From assembly GCF_009183365.2 (NCBI RefSeq), contig NZ_CP068230.1, positions 4,895,001 to 4,924,764 of the forward strand: a stretch of 29,764 nt of DNA, given 5' to 3'. Of the stretch, positions 7,712 to 16,378 are shown piece after piece. The stretch is from Shewanella algae (lineage in GTDB: Bacteria; Pseudomonadota; Gammaproteobacteria; Enterobacterales; Shewanellaceae). Under the pieces are notes generated by a model, which worked only from the letters and a program-made list of their open reading frames with translations, had not been told where the DNA came from and made no database searches. Every line of letters begins with the position of its first letter. Position 1 is the first letter of the stretch. The position numbers were made by a program, and so were the translations under genes.

Positions 7712-9076
7712 TTACTTCTTTTGCTTTTGTGGACGCTTCCAGTCCTTGATATGTTTCTGCTTGACCCTGGTAATAACCAGTTCATCAGCGCCGACATCAC
7801 GGGTTACAGTGGAACCGGCTCCCAGTGTGGCTCCCTTGCCGATAGTGACAGGAGCAACCAGTTGAGTGTCGCTGCCGACAAACACTTCATCTTCAATAAC
7901 GGTCAGATGTTTGTTGGCGCCATCATAATTGCAGGTAATAGTACCGGCCCCTATGTTTACCCCTTGGCCAATTTGTGCATCTCCGAGGTAAGCCAGATGC
8001 CCAGCCTTGGAGCCCACACCGAGTACGGCTTTCTTCATCTCAACAAAATTGCCTATATGGGCATCTTGCTTAAGTTCAGCGCCCGGACGCAGACGAGCAA
8101 ACGGGCCGGCACTGGCGCCATCACCTAACTTGGCTCCCTCGACTATGCTGTAAGGCTTAATCTCGGCGTTGTCGGCAATCTCACAATCGATAAGGATAGC
8201 CCCGGCGCCTACAGTCACGTTATTACCCAGCACCACTTTACCTTCGAAGATCACATTAACATCTATCATCACATCCATGCCGACGGTCACTTCACCGCGA
8301 ACATCTATGCGTGCCGGATCTCTTAAGTTGGCACCATCCAGCATCAGGGTTTCAGCACAGCGTTGCTGATAAGCACGTTCCAACGCCGCCAACTGCACCC
8401 TGTTATTGGCGCCTTCGGTCTCTATGGAATTAACTGGATGAGCCGTGTCTATGGCCACACCATCGGCGTGAGCCATGGCGATCACATCGGTAAGATAAAA
8501 CTCGCCCTGAGCATTGTTGTTTTCCAAGCGTCCGAGCCAGTTTTTCAATTGTTTGCCCGGCAATGCCATGATGCCGCTGTTGATCTCATTGATCTTGAGT
8601 TGCTCGGCAGTAGCATCTTTCTGTTCGACTATGCCAACCACCTTGCCATGCTCGCGCACCATACGGCCATAGCCGCTTGGGTCATCCAGATGCACTGTCA
8701 GTACGGCTACGCCATCGTTTTGCCTGGCAGCAAGCAGGGCTTCCAGAGTTTCCTTGCGGGTGAGGGGAACGTCGCCATAGAGCACCAATACAGTGTCATT
8801 GTCATCTATATGGGGAATCGCCTGGGCTACCGCGTGGCCAGTGCCCAGCTGTTCAGCCTGCAGCACAAAGTTAAGCGGTTGCTCGCCCAGTTCAGTCATC
8901 AGCTTGTCGCCGCCATAACCATAAACCAGATTGATCTTGTCGGCATTAAGTGAATGAGCCGTATCAATCACATGCTGCACCATGGGCTTATGGGCAACCT
9001 TATGCAGGACTTTAGGCAAATCGGAACGCATCCGGGTCCCTTTCCCGGCGGCGAGAATTACAACATTCAATGACAT
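7712..9076 (-). CDS. glmU: Bifunctional N-acetylglucosamine-1-phosphate uridyltransferase / glucosamine-1-phosphate acetyltransferase
   Basis: GlmU acetylates glucosamine-1-phosphate and couples it to UTP, giving UDP-GlcNAc for peptidoglycan and lipid A. The 454-residue product has the N-terminal nucleotidyltransferase motif LAAGKGTRMRSDLPK (8-22) and YGDVPLT. The C-terminal half is a left-handed beta-helix of hexapeptide repeats, with GPFARLRPGAEL, GNFVEMKKA and NIGAGTITCNYDG. An in-frame extension to 9175 exists, but homologues begin at MSLNVVILAAG. ATG 9076 has AAGGA upstream, so I chose it. The gene lies 155 bp downstream of atpC, behind the atp terminator, as is common in gammaproteobacteria. 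It acts in the same pathway as glmS at 2590-4419. Confidence 0.97.
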   Translation of the reverse strand: MSLNVVILAAGKGTRMRSDLPKVLHKVAHKPMVQHVIDTAHSLNADKINLVYGYGGDKLMTELGEQPLNFVLQAEQLGTGHAVAQAIPHIDDNDTVLVLYGDVPLTRKETLEALLAARQNDGVAVLTVHLDDPSGYGRMVREHGKVVGIVEQKDATAEQLKINEINSGIMALPGKQLKNWLGRLENNNAQGEFYLTDVIAMAHADGVAIDTAHPVNSIETEGANNRVQLAALERAYQQRCAETLMLDGANLRDPARIDVRGEVTVGMDVMIDVNVIFEGKVVLGNNVTVGAGAILIDCEIADNAEIKPYSIVEGAKLGDGASAGPFARLRPGAELKQDAHIGNFVEMKKAVLGVGSKAGHLAYLGDAQIGQGVNIGAGTITCNYDGANKHLTVIEDEVFVGSDTQLVAPVTIGKGATLGAGSTVTRDVGADELVITRVKQKHIKDWKRPQKQKK

Positions 9077-9192
9077 GGGAGATTCCTTTTCTATAGGCTG
9101 GCGCAAGTGTACCGGAATCACAGTAAAAATGCAGCGCTCACGCAGCTTGGAAGCTTGCAAATCTGCTTGAGGCAAGCAGGAATAACAGACAC

Positions 9193-9220
9193 AAAAAAGG
9201 CGCCCTGAGGCGCCTTTTTT
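9193..9220 (-). terminator. Rho-independent terminator of the atp operon
   Basis: A perfect 12-bp inverted repeat, AAAAAAGGCGCC (9193-9204) / GGCGCCTTTTTT (9209-9220), encloses a CTGA loop. It starts 11 bases after the atpC stop. The T-tracts on both sides mean it could also work in the other direction. Confidence 0.93.
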
Positions 9221-9231
9221 CAGCAGTGCTG

Positions 9232-9660
9232 TTATCTGGCAATGTTCTTCTTGATGGTCTCAACGACCCGCAACTGAGCCACGGCCTTAGCCAGTTCAAT
9301 TGCTGCCGCAGCATAATCGAAGTCAGCACCGGCATCGGCCATGTGGGCCTCAGCACGACGCTTGGCTTCTACTGCAGCCTGCTCGTCAATCTCATCGGCA
9401 CGCATTACAACATCAGCCAATACGGACACGGAATTGGGTTGAACTTCCAGTAAACCACCTGAAAGGTAAAACACCTCTTCCTGACCATTTTGTTTGACGA
9501 TGCGCGCCATGCCAGGTTTGATATTGGTCAGCAGCGGAGTGTGACCAGGCATAATACCCAGTTCACCCTCAGAACCTGTTACCTGTAAATGGGCAACAAG
9601 GCCTGAGAAGATTTTGCTCTCTGCACTGACGATATCAAGCTGTACTGTCATGGCTGCCAT
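9232..9660 (-). CDS. atpC: ATP synthase F1 subunit epsilon
   Basis: Epsilon is part of the F1 central stalk, contacts gamma and the c-ring, and inhibits ATP hydrolysis. The 142-residue product has the N-terminal beta-sandwich with VTGSEGELGIMPGHTPLLT (about 27-45), then FYLSGGLLEVQPNSVSVLADV. The C-terminal helical hairpin follows (about 90-142). GGAG lies six bases before ATG 9660, which supports this start over the second Met at residue 4. It is the last gene of the operon, 36 bp after atpD, and is followed by the operon terminator. Confidence 0.96.
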   Translation of the reverse strand: MAAMTVQLDIVSAESKIFSGLVAHLQVTGSEGELGIMPGHTPLLTNIKPGMARIVKQNGQEEVFYLSGGLLEVQPNSVSVLADVVMRADEIDEQAAVEAKRRAEAHMADAGADFDYAAAAIELAKAVAQLRVVETIKKNIAR

Positions 9661-9696
9661 CCCGTTCTCCTTACCAAACTATGCAATATTGCCTAG

Positions 9697-11085
9697 TTAT
9701 TTCTTGTTGGCTTTCTCAACGGCTTCGTCGATTGAACCAACCATGTAGAACGCTTGCTCTGGCAGGTGATCGAACTCACCGTCCAGAATTCCCTTGAAGC
9801 CACGGATGGTTTCTTTCAGGGGCACGTACTTACCTGGAGAACCGGTAAAGACTTCAGCTACGTGGAATGGCTGAGACAGGAAACGCTCGATCTTACGGGC
9901 GCGGGATACTGTCATCTTGTCGTCATCTGACAACTCGTCCATACCCAGAATAGCGATGATGTCTTTCAGCTCTTTGTAACGCTGCAGAACTGTCTGTACA
10001 CCGTTTGCCACGTCATAGTGCTCTTGGCCAACAACCTGTGGATCCAGCTGACGAGAGGTGGAATCCAGTGGGTCAACCGCTGGGTAGATACCCAGAGAAG
10101 CGATTTGACGAGACAGTACCACAGTCGCATCCAAGTGGGCGAAGGTGGTTGCAGGGCTTGGGTCAGTCAAGTCATCCGCAGGTACGTATACCGCTTGTAC
10201 CGAAGTGATAGAACCCACTTTGGTAGAAGTAATACGTTCTTGCAGAACACCCATCTCTTCAGCCAGTGTTGGCTGATAACCCACAGCAGAAGGCATACGA
10301 CCCAGCAGTGCCGATACTTCGGTACCAGCCAGGGTGTAACGGTAGATGTTGTCAACGAACAACAGTACGTCACGACCTTCGTCACGGAACTTCTCGGCCA
10401 TAGTCAGACCGGTCAGAGCAACACGCAGACGGTTACCTGGTGGCTCGTTCATCTGACCGTACACCATGGCTACCTTGTCCAGTACGCCTGAGTCTTTCAT
10501 CTCGTAGTAGAAGTCGTTACCTTCACGGGTACGCTCACCTACACCGGCGAATACTGACAGACCTGAGTGGGCTTTCGCGATGTTGTTGATCAGTTCCATC
10601 ATGTTAACTGTCTTACCAACACCCGCACCACCGAACAGACCTACTTTACCACCCTTGGCGAACGGACATACCAGGTCAATAACCTTGATGCCGGTTTCCA
10701 GCAATTCAGTGGTGTTAGATTGCTCTTCATAAGAAGGAGCATCACGGTGGATGATATAACGCTCATCTTCACCGATAGCGCCCGCTTCATCCACAGGCTC
10801 ACCCAGAACGTTCATGATACGGCCAAGGGTCGCAGCCCCAACCGGAACGGAAATTGGTGAACCAGAGTTTTCTACCTCGATACCACGACGCAGACCATCG
10901 GAAGAACCCATGGCGATGGTACGAACTACACCACCACCCAGCTGTTGCTGAACTTCCAGCACCAAGCCTTTACAGGCGCCTTCGCCTGTGATCTTCAGAG
11001 CGTCATATACCTGAGGTACGGCATCTTGTGGAAACTCAACGTCCACAACCGCGCCAATCACTTGGACAACAGTACCTGTGCTCAT
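9697..11085 (-). CDS. atpD: ATP synthase F1 subunit beta
   Basis: This is the catalytic F1 subunit. The 462-residue product has Walker A GGAGVGKT (152-159), GERTREGNDFYYEM, Walker B LLFVDNIYRYTLAG, the signature PSAVGYQPTLAEEMG and the DELSDDD motif that contacts gamma (around residue 380). Length and sequence are close to E. coli AtpD. AGAGGA precedes ATG 11085 by about six bases. It lies 35 bp after atpG and 36 bp before atpC. Confidence 0.98.
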   Translation of the reverse strand: MSTGTVVQVIGAVVDVEFPQDAVPQVYDALKITGEGACKGLVLEVQQQLGGGVVRTIAMGSSDGLRRGIEVENSGSPISVPVGAATLGRIMNVLGEPVDEAGAIGEDERYIIHRDAPSYEEQSNTTELLETGIKVIDLVCPFAKGGKVGLFGGAGVGKTVNMMELINNIAKAHSGLSVFAGVGERTREGNDFYYEMKDSGVLDKVAMVYGQMNEPPGNRLRVALTGLTMAEKFRDEGRDVLLFVDNIYRYTLAGTEVSALLGRMPSAVGYQPTLAEEMGVLQERITSTKVGSITSVQAVYVPADDLTDPSPATTFAHLDATVVLSRQIASLGIYPAVDPLDSTSRQLDPQVVGQEHYDVANGVQTVLQRYKELKDIIAILGMDELSDDDKMTVSRARKIERFLSQPFHVAEVFTGSPGKYVPLKETIRGFKGILDGEFDHLPEQAFYMVGSIDEAVEKANKK

Positions 11086-11120
11086 GATTAATCCTCTAAA
11101 ACTTGTATTCGTTACCCAGC

Positions 11121-11981
11121 CTAAACCGCGGCTGCACCTGACACAATTTCCGACAGCTCTTGCGTAATCGCCGCCTGACGGGCCTTGTTGTATACCAGTT
11201 GCAGATCATCGATCAGCGTGCCGGCGTTGTCTGTTGCTGCCTTCATGGCCACCATACGGGCAGCCTGCTCGGAAGCAATGTTTTCAACGACACCCTGATA
11301 CACCTGAGACTCCACATAACGAACCAAAAGCTTGTCCAACAAGACCTTTGGATCTGGCTCATAGATGTAGTCCCAGCGATGCGCTACGTCATCTTCGTCT
11401 GATTTAGGCAAAGGTAGCAGCTGCTCGATCACAGGAGTCTGCGTCATGGTATTAACAAACTTGTTGAATACCACATACAGACGATCCAGCTTGCCTTCGT
11501 TGTAAGCCTGGAGCATTACCCGCACAGTACCAATCAGGTCAGCGAGCTTGGGAGCATCACCTAAACCTGAAGCATGGGCCTGTACCTTGCCACCAAAGCT
11601 CTTGAAAAACTGAACACTGCGAGCACCGATAGGGCAGAATTCAACTTCTACACCTTGCTCTTTCCAGCTTTTCACGTCTGCGACAACCTTTTTGAACAGG
11701 TTGACGTTCAGACCACCACAAAGGCCACGGTCGGTTGCCACTACTATGTAACCAACCCGCTTGGGTTCTCTCACCTCCAGGTAGGGGTGTTTGTACTCCA
11801 GAGAACCTTGAGCGACGTGACCGATCACCTTACGCATGCTCTCCGCATATGGACGGCTTGCAGCCATGCGGTCCTGCGCCTTGCGCATTTTGCTGGCTGC
11901 CACCATTTCCATGGCGGACGTGATCTTCTGAGTGTTTTTCACACTCGCGATCTTGGTTTTAATCTCTTTAGCGCCGGCCAT
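11121..11981 (-). CDS. atpG: ATP synthase F1 subunit gamma
   Basis: Gamma forms the rotating central shaft of F1. The 286-residue product begins MAGAKEIKTKIASVKNTQKITSAMEMVAASKMRKAQ, the conserved N-terminal coiled coil. It has the Rossmann-like middle with VATDRGLCGGLN (about 76-87) and ends with the C-terminal helix ATDNAGTLIDDLQLVYNKARQAAITQELSEIVSGAAA. GGAGAG lies just before ATG 11981. It stands 50 bp downstream of atpA. Confidence 0.97.
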   Translation of the reverse strand: MAGAKEIKTKIASVKNTQKITSAMEMVAASKMRKAQDRMAASRPYAESMRKVIGHVAQGSLEYKHPYLEVREPKRVGYIVVATDRGLCGGLNVNLFKKVVADVKSWKEQGVEVEFCPIGARSVQFFKSFGGKVQAHASGLGDAPKLADLIGTVRVMLQAYNEGKLDRLYVVFNKFVNTMTQTPVIEQLLPLPKSDEDDVAHRWDYIYEPDPKVLLDKLLVRYVESQVYQGVVENIASEQAARMVAMKAATDNAGTLIDDLQLVYNKARQAAITQELSEIVSGAAAV

Positions 11982-12031
11982 CTCTACTCTCCAATCTGGA
12001 CCTGAGGTGCCTTATGACACCTCGCATGTAT

Positions 12032-13573
12032 TTACCAGGTTTGGGTTGCCACGAACTTGTCGAGACCAGCCTTCAGCTCAGCTTCGATTTCGGCATTGTA
12101 ATCGCCGCTATCGTTGATCAGCTTCATCAGCTCAGCATGCTCGCCGTTCATGAAAGAGAGCAGAGCGGCTTCGAAGTCACCGATCTTCTTCAGCTCAATA
12201 CCTTTCAGGTAGCCTTTTTCAGCTGCAAAAATAGATACAGCTTGGTCAGCTACGCTCATAGGAGCGTATTGCTTTTGCTTCATCAGTTCGGTTACACGCT
12301 CACCGTGCTCCAGCTGGGCACGAGTTGCATCGTCAAGGTCAGACGCAAACTGTGAGAACGCAGCAAGCTCTCGATACTGTGCCAGAGCAGTACGGATACC
12401 GCCGGACAGTTTCTTGATGATCTTGGTCTGGGCCGCACCACCTACACGAGAAACAGAGATACCTGGGTTAACCGCTGGACGCAGGCCAGAGTTGAACAGG
12501 TCAGTTTCAAGGAAGATCTGACCGTCGGTAATAGAAATTACGTTGGTCGGTACGAACGCAGATACGTCACCTGCCTGGGTTTCAATAATTGGCAGAGCGG
12601 TCAAAGAACCCGTCTTGCCTTTTACTTCACCATTGGTGAACTTCTCAACGTACTCTTCGTTCACGCGGGAAGCACGTTCCAGCAGACGAGAGTGCAGATA
12701 GAATACGTCACCTGGGTAAGCTTCACGGCCTGGTGGACGCTTCAGCAGCAGTGAGATCTGACGGTAAGCAACAGCCTGCTTGGACAGGTCATCGTAAACG
12801 ATCAGAGCATCTTCACCGCGGTCACGGAAATATTCACCCATGGTACAACCAGAGTATGGTGCCAGGTACTGCAGGGCAGCTGCTTCAGAAGCAGTAGCAA
12901 CCACAACAATAGTGTTGGCCAGAGCACCGTGCTCTTCCAGCTTGCGTACTACGTTGGCAATAGTAGAAGCCTTCTGGCCTACTGCAACGTACACACACTT
13001 GATGCCGGAATCTTTCTGGTTGATGATGGCGTCGATAGCCATCGCAGTTTTACCGGTTTGACGGTCACCGATGATCAGCTCACGCTGACCACGACCGATA
13101 GGGATCATGGCATCAACCGCTTTATAACCGGTTTGCACCGGTTGAGATACGGATTGACGCTCAATAACACCAGGAGCAATCATTTCAACAGGTGCAAAAC
13201 CATCGTTGTCGATTGGTCCTTTACCGTCGATTGGCTCACCCAGGGTGTTAACAACACGTCCCAGCAGACCACGACCCACTGGAACTTCCAGAATACGGCC
13301 AGTGGTTTTAACTTTTACGCCCTCAGCCAGATCGGCATAAGGACCCATAACTACGGCACCTACAGAATCACGTTCAAGGTTCAACGCGATTGCATAACGG
13401 TTGCCAGGCAGTTCGATCATCTCACCCTGCATTACATCGGCCAGGCCGTGAATGCGGATGATGCCGTCACTGACCGAAACGATAGTACCTTCGTTGCGGG
13501 CTTCACTGACGACTTCGAACTGCTCGATCCGCTGCTTAATCAGATCGCTGATTTCAGTGGAATTCAGTTGCAT
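12032..13573 (-). CDS. atpA: ATP synthase F1 subunit alpha
   Basis: Alpha is the non-catalytic nucleotide-binding F1 subunit. From ATG 13573 the product is 513 residues (MQLNSTEISDLIKQRIEQF), the same length as E. coli AtpA. An in-frame TTG two codons earlier (13579) is possible but unlikely, since GGAG is seven bases from the ATG. Motifs are the Walker A GDRQTGKT (169-176), ALIVYDDLSKQAVAYRQ and the signature PAVNPGISVSRVGG. The C-terminal helical domain is intact. It lies 14 bp downstream of atpH. Confidence 0.97.
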   Translation of the reverse strand: MQLNSTEISDLIKQRIEQFEVVSEARNEGTIVSVSDGIIRIHGLADVMQGEMIELPGNRYAIALNLERDSVGAVVMGPYADLAEGVKVKTTGRILEVPVGRGLLGRVVNTLGEPIDGKGPIDNDGFAPVEMIAPGVIERQSVSQPVQTGYKAVDAMIPIGRGQRELIIGDRQTGKTAMAIDAIINQKDSGIKCVYVAVGQKASTIANVVRKLEEHGALANTIVVVATASEAAALQYLAPYSGCTMGEYFRDRGEDALIVYDDLSKQAVAYRQISLLLKRPPGREAYPGDVFYLHSRLLERASRVNEEYVEKFTNGEVKGKTGSLTALPIIETQAGDVSAFVPTNVISITDGQIFLETDLFNSGLRPAVNPGISVSRVGGAAQTKIIKKLSGGIRTALAQYRELAAFSQFASDLDDATRAQLEHGERVTELMKQKQYAPMSVADQAVSIFAAEKGYLKGIELKKIGDFEAALLSFMNGEHAELMKLINDSGDYNAEIEAELKAGLDKFVATQTW

Positions 13574-13587
13574 GCTCAAACTCCCAA

Positions 13588-14121
13588 TTACGACTGCAGC
13601 TTATCAGACAGGCGGTTCAATTTACCGCGGATGGATCCATCTATCACCAGATCCCCTGCCTTGATAATTACACCGGCGATAAGCTCGGCGTTGACGCTGC
13701 AATTCAGCTTAACTTTGCGTGCGAGACGTTTCTCTAAAGAAACACTGATCTGCTGTTGCTGCTCAGAGCTAAGCTCAGTAGCAGACACCACGCTGGCTTC
13801 GATTTCCTTAGCCCATTCGTGGCGAAACTCAGCATAGAGCTGAGATACAGCAGGCAGTACCTCCAAGCGACCGTTTTCAGCCATTACCTTGATCAGATTT
13901 TGACCGTGCTCATCAATTTGCTCGCCACAGATATTGATAAAGAGTGCAGCTAGCTTATTGCTGGACATAGATCCAGCCAGCAGTGGCTTCATGGATTCGT
14001 TTTCACTCACCATTGCCGCGAAATCGAGCATTTCTGCCCAGTTTTCTACTGCTTGATGTTCAACAGCAAAGTCAAAAGCTGCCTTAGCGTAAGGGCGAGC
14101 AATGGTGGTTAACTCAGCCAT
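13588..14121 (-). CDS. atpH: ATP synthase F1 subunit delta
   Basis: Delta joins the top of the alpha3beta3 hexamer to the b-subunit stator. The 177-residue product has the all-helical N-terminal domain beginning IARPYAKAAFDFAVEH and the C-terminal region with VINGS-like AGVIIKAGDLVIDGSIRGKLNRL (about 150-172). GGGAG precedes ATG 14121. It is 14-15 bp from each neighbour in the operon. Confidence 0.96.
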   Translation of the reverse strand: MAELTTIARPYAKAAFDFAVEHQAVENWAEMLDFAAMVSENESMKPLLAGSMSSNKLAALFINICGEQIDEHGQNLIKVMAENGRLEVLPAVSQLYAEFRHEWAKEIEASVVSATELSSEQQQQISVSLEKRLARKVKLNCSVNAELIAGVIIKAGDLVIDGSIRGKLNRLSDKLQS

Positions 14122-14136
14122 AACTCAACTCCCTTA

Positions 14137-14607
14137 TCAAATTTCAGCAACTAGTTTATTAACTATGTCGCTTTGGGCGGCTTCATCAATCGAACGCTCG
14201 AGGATCTTCTCTGCACCAGTGATGGCAAGAGTAGCAACCTGCTTACGCAGTTCCTCTTTCACGCGATTACGTTCAGCTTCAATTTCTGCTTTACCCTGAG
14301 CAATGATTTTCGCACGCTCAGCGTCTGCTTCAGCTTTGGCTTCGTCAATAATCTGAGCCTTGCGCTTGTTGGCAGACTCAATGATTTCGTTGGCTGTAGC
14401 CTTGGCGTCTTTCAGTTGGTCAGTCGCTTTCGCTTGAGCCAACTCCAGGTCTTTTGCTGCACGGTCAGCGTCAGCAAGACCATCAGCAATCCTTTTCTGG
14501 CGCGCTTCGATGGCATTCATCAAAGGGGGCCATACAAACTTCATGCAGAACCACACGAAGATAATAAAGGCGACCGTCTGACCGATTAGGGTAGCGTTGA
14601 TATTCAC
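14137..14607 (-). CDS. atpF: ATP synthase F0 subunit b
   Basis: Subunit b is the membrane-anchored peripheral stalk. The 156-residue product has one N-terminal transmembrane helix (about 7-26, IGQTVAFIIFVWFCMKFVWPPL) and a long charged coiled coil rich in Ala, Glu and Lys (about 30-140). The start is GTG 14607, preceded by a strong AGGAGG five bases away. It lies 37 bp after atpE. Confidence 0.97.
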   Translation of the reverse strand: MNINATLIGQTVAFIIFVWFCMKFVWPPLMNAIEARQKRIADGLADADRAAKDLELAQAKATDQLKDAKATANEIIESANKRKAQIIDEAKAEADAERAKIIAQGKAEIEAERNRVKEELRKQVATLAITGAEKILERSIDEAAQSDIVNKLVAEI

Positions 14608-14644
14608 AACAGCCTCCTATTTAGAGTTAAGACAGAAGCGTTTA

Positions 14645-14896
14645 TTACAGCATTGCACCCAGTGGGTTAGTAAACAGCATGTAAAGTGCAATACCTACAC
14701 CGATCATGGTTACGGCGTCGAGCAGACCCGCTACGATGAACATCTTAACTTGCAGCATAGGAGCCATTTCTGGTTGACGCGCAGCGCCTTCCAGGAACTT
14801 ACCACCCAAAAGGCCGAAACCGATAGCGGTACCCAGTGCACCCAAACCAATGAGCAGAGCAACAGCAATTGCAGTAAAGCCCAGAATCGTTTCCAT
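14645..14896 (-). CDS. atpE: ATP synthase F0 subunit c
   Basis: Subunit c forms the proton-driven rotor ring. The 83-residue hairpin has two transmembrane helices (about 7-31 and 50-76) joined by the polar loop GKFLEGAARQPE (32-43). The ion-binding carboxylate is Asp60 in VAGLLDAVTM, corresponding to Asp61 in E. coli. Aspartate here, with no obvious sodium-type ligand set, suggests coupling to protons. GGAG lies seven bases before ATG 14896. Confidence 0.97.
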   Translation of the reverse strand: METILGFTAIAVALLIGLGALGTAIGFGLLGGKFLEGAARQPEMAPMLQVKMFIVAGLLDAVTMIGVGIALYMLFTNPLGAML

Positions 14897-14961
14897 CTGT
14901 ATCTCCAGTATCTAAATCTATGTTAGTTGATGATTTAGTTAAAAAATTTCTTCAGCAGTCC

Positions 14962-15756
14962 TTAATGATCTTCATGAGCCATGCTTAGGTAAACGATAGT
15001 CAGCATCATGAAAATAAACGCTTGCAGCGTGATAACCAGAATATGGAAGATCAGCCAGCCCAGTTGCAGAGTCACACCCAGAGCGGCAATCGCCAAGTTG
15101 GCACCATACATCAGCGCAATAAGGATGAAGATCAACTCACCTGCATACAAGTTACCAAAAAGACGTAGCCCCAATGAAATGGGCTTAGCTATCAAGGTAA
15201 CTATTTCGAGCAGGAAGTTGACGGGTATCATTGCCCAATGGTTGAAGGGCTGTAGCGTCAGTTCTTTCGCAAAACCTGACACACCTTTGACCTTGATGCT
15301 GTAGTAAATAATCAGCACAAACACGCCCAACGCGAGGCTGAAAGTGATGTTAAGGTCAGTAGTCGGTACTATTTTCAGATAAGGCACACCAGCCAAAGAG
15401 GCCGCATGTGGTACCCAGTCAACGGGCACCATATCCATGAGGTTCATCATGAATACCCACATGAAAATAGTCAGAGCAAGAGGTGCTATCAAGGCATTGC
15501 GACCATGGAATGTATCTTTAACGCTGTTGTCGACAAACTCGACGATCATTTCGATAAAGCATTGAAGCTTACCGGGAACGCCAGAAGTTGCCTTTTTGCC
15601 AACGCTGCGGAACAACCACAGAAACAGCACGCCAAGACCAACCGAAAAGAGCAATGAATCAACGTGCCATGTCCAGAAACCTTCACCAACGGTAAGGTTG
15701 GTAAGGTGATGCTGGATATAGCCCTGCGGTGTTAATGCTTCACCAGATGCAGCCAT
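14962..15756 (-). CDS. atpB: ATP synthase F0 subunit a
   Basis: Subunit a holds the two half-channels for protons next to the c-ring. The 264-residue product has five or six hydrophobic segments. The essential arginine is R198 in SLGLRLFGNLYAGE, and ITLQAFIFMMLT carries the conserved Gln near the C-terminus. MNLMDMVPVDWVP (about 104-116) is typical of gammaproteobacterial AtpB. It lies 12 bp after atpI and 65 bp before atpE. Confidence 0.97.
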   Translation of the reverse strand: MAASGEALTPQGYIQHHLTNLTVGEGFWTWHVDSLLFSVGLGVLFLWLFRSVGKKATSGVPGKLQCFIEMIVEFVDNSVKDTFHGRNALIAPLALTIFMWVFMMNLMDMVPVDWVPHAASLAGVPYLKIVPTTDLNITFSLALGVFVLIIYYSIKVKGVSGFAKELTLQPFNHWAMIPVNFLLEIVTLIAKPISLGLRLFGNLYAGELIFILIALMYGANLAIAALGVTLQLGWLIFHILVITLQAFIFMMLTIVYLSMAHEDH

Positions 15757-15768
15757 GATTCATCCCAC

Positions 15769-16152
15769 TTAACTTTGCTTGAAGTACAAAGGAGCTGCCC
15801 AATGCACTACCAACGCCAGTACATAGCAAACAAAAAGGGGCATAAATGCGACCTTTAAATTGATAAATACCAGCGAAAACAATGCTATTGTTAACAGCAA
15901 CTTTACCGCTTCCCCCCAGTAAAAGCCTTTGAGAACTTTACCAGTAGCGCTTGCTCCCATATGGGAAAAAGCCAGGGTCGCGAATACAAAATTAGGGAGC
16001 ACAGCTATGGCAGTTCCTGCCAGAGCAGAATAGCCAAACTGGGCTCCCCACACGGCGAAAAAGATAATTGAAGCACCCCCAGCTATCGCCGCCTGCATCA
16101 TCACCAACTTATAGGCTGACCAACGGCCACGACGCGCTAAAACCTTACTCAA
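15769..16152 (-). CDS. atpI: ATP synthase protein I (assembly factor)
   Basis: AtpI is a small membrane protein that helps assemble the c-ring and is not essential. The 127-residue product has a basic N-terminus (MSKVLARRGRWSAYK) and four hydrophobic segments (about 16-36, 40-60, 76-96, 98-118), with ALAGTAIAVLPNFVFATLAF like other AtpI proteins. The start is TTG 16152. GGAGAAG lies upstream at a suitable distance, and the nearby ATG (16156) runs into a stop after three codons. It is the first gene of the atp operon. A weak TTG start may keep its level low. Confidence 0.9.
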   Translation of the reverse strand: MSKVLARRGRWSAYKLVMMQAAIAGGASIIFFAVWGAQFGYSALAGTAIAVLPNFVFATLAFSHMGASATGKVLKGFYWGEAVKLLLTIALFSLVFINLKVAFMPLFVCYVLALVVHWAAPLYFKQS

Positions 16153-16237
16153 TCATTCTTCTCCGCATTACTACTTTTTGTTTCGATGACCGGACTACAA
16201 ATATCCGTATGGAGTCGAGGTACAAAAAGCTTGCGAA

Positions 16238-16265
16238 AGTATACCTTTTCAAGTCTTCTTTGCAA
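16238..16265 (-). promoter_or_regulatory. Sigma-70 promoter of the atp operon
   Basis: On the minus strand TTGCAA (16260-16265) is separated by 16 bases from TATACT (16238-16243). This leaves an untranslated leader of about 80 bases before atpI. It is the best promoter match in the atpI-parB gap. Confidence 0.65.
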
Positions 16266-16354
16266 CTTTGAGATAAGTAAAAACCTCACCTTTTAACGTG
16301 ATACAGACCCAAATTCGTATAAATGCAATATTAACAAACGTCACAAATTTACAC

Positions 16355-16378
16355 TAAAAAGCGTTAACCACGTTTTTT
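16355..16378 (-). terminator. Weak terminator-like hairpin after parB
   Basis: Just after the parB stop, the minus strand has an imperfect inverted repeat (AAAAACGT against ACG-C-TTTTT, one bulge) ending in five T residues. The stem is short and AT-rich, so termination may be leaky. Confidence 0.35.

Noticed and set aside
8169..8953. Plus-strand open frames across glmU
   Set aside because: Antisense shadows of an intact conserved gene.
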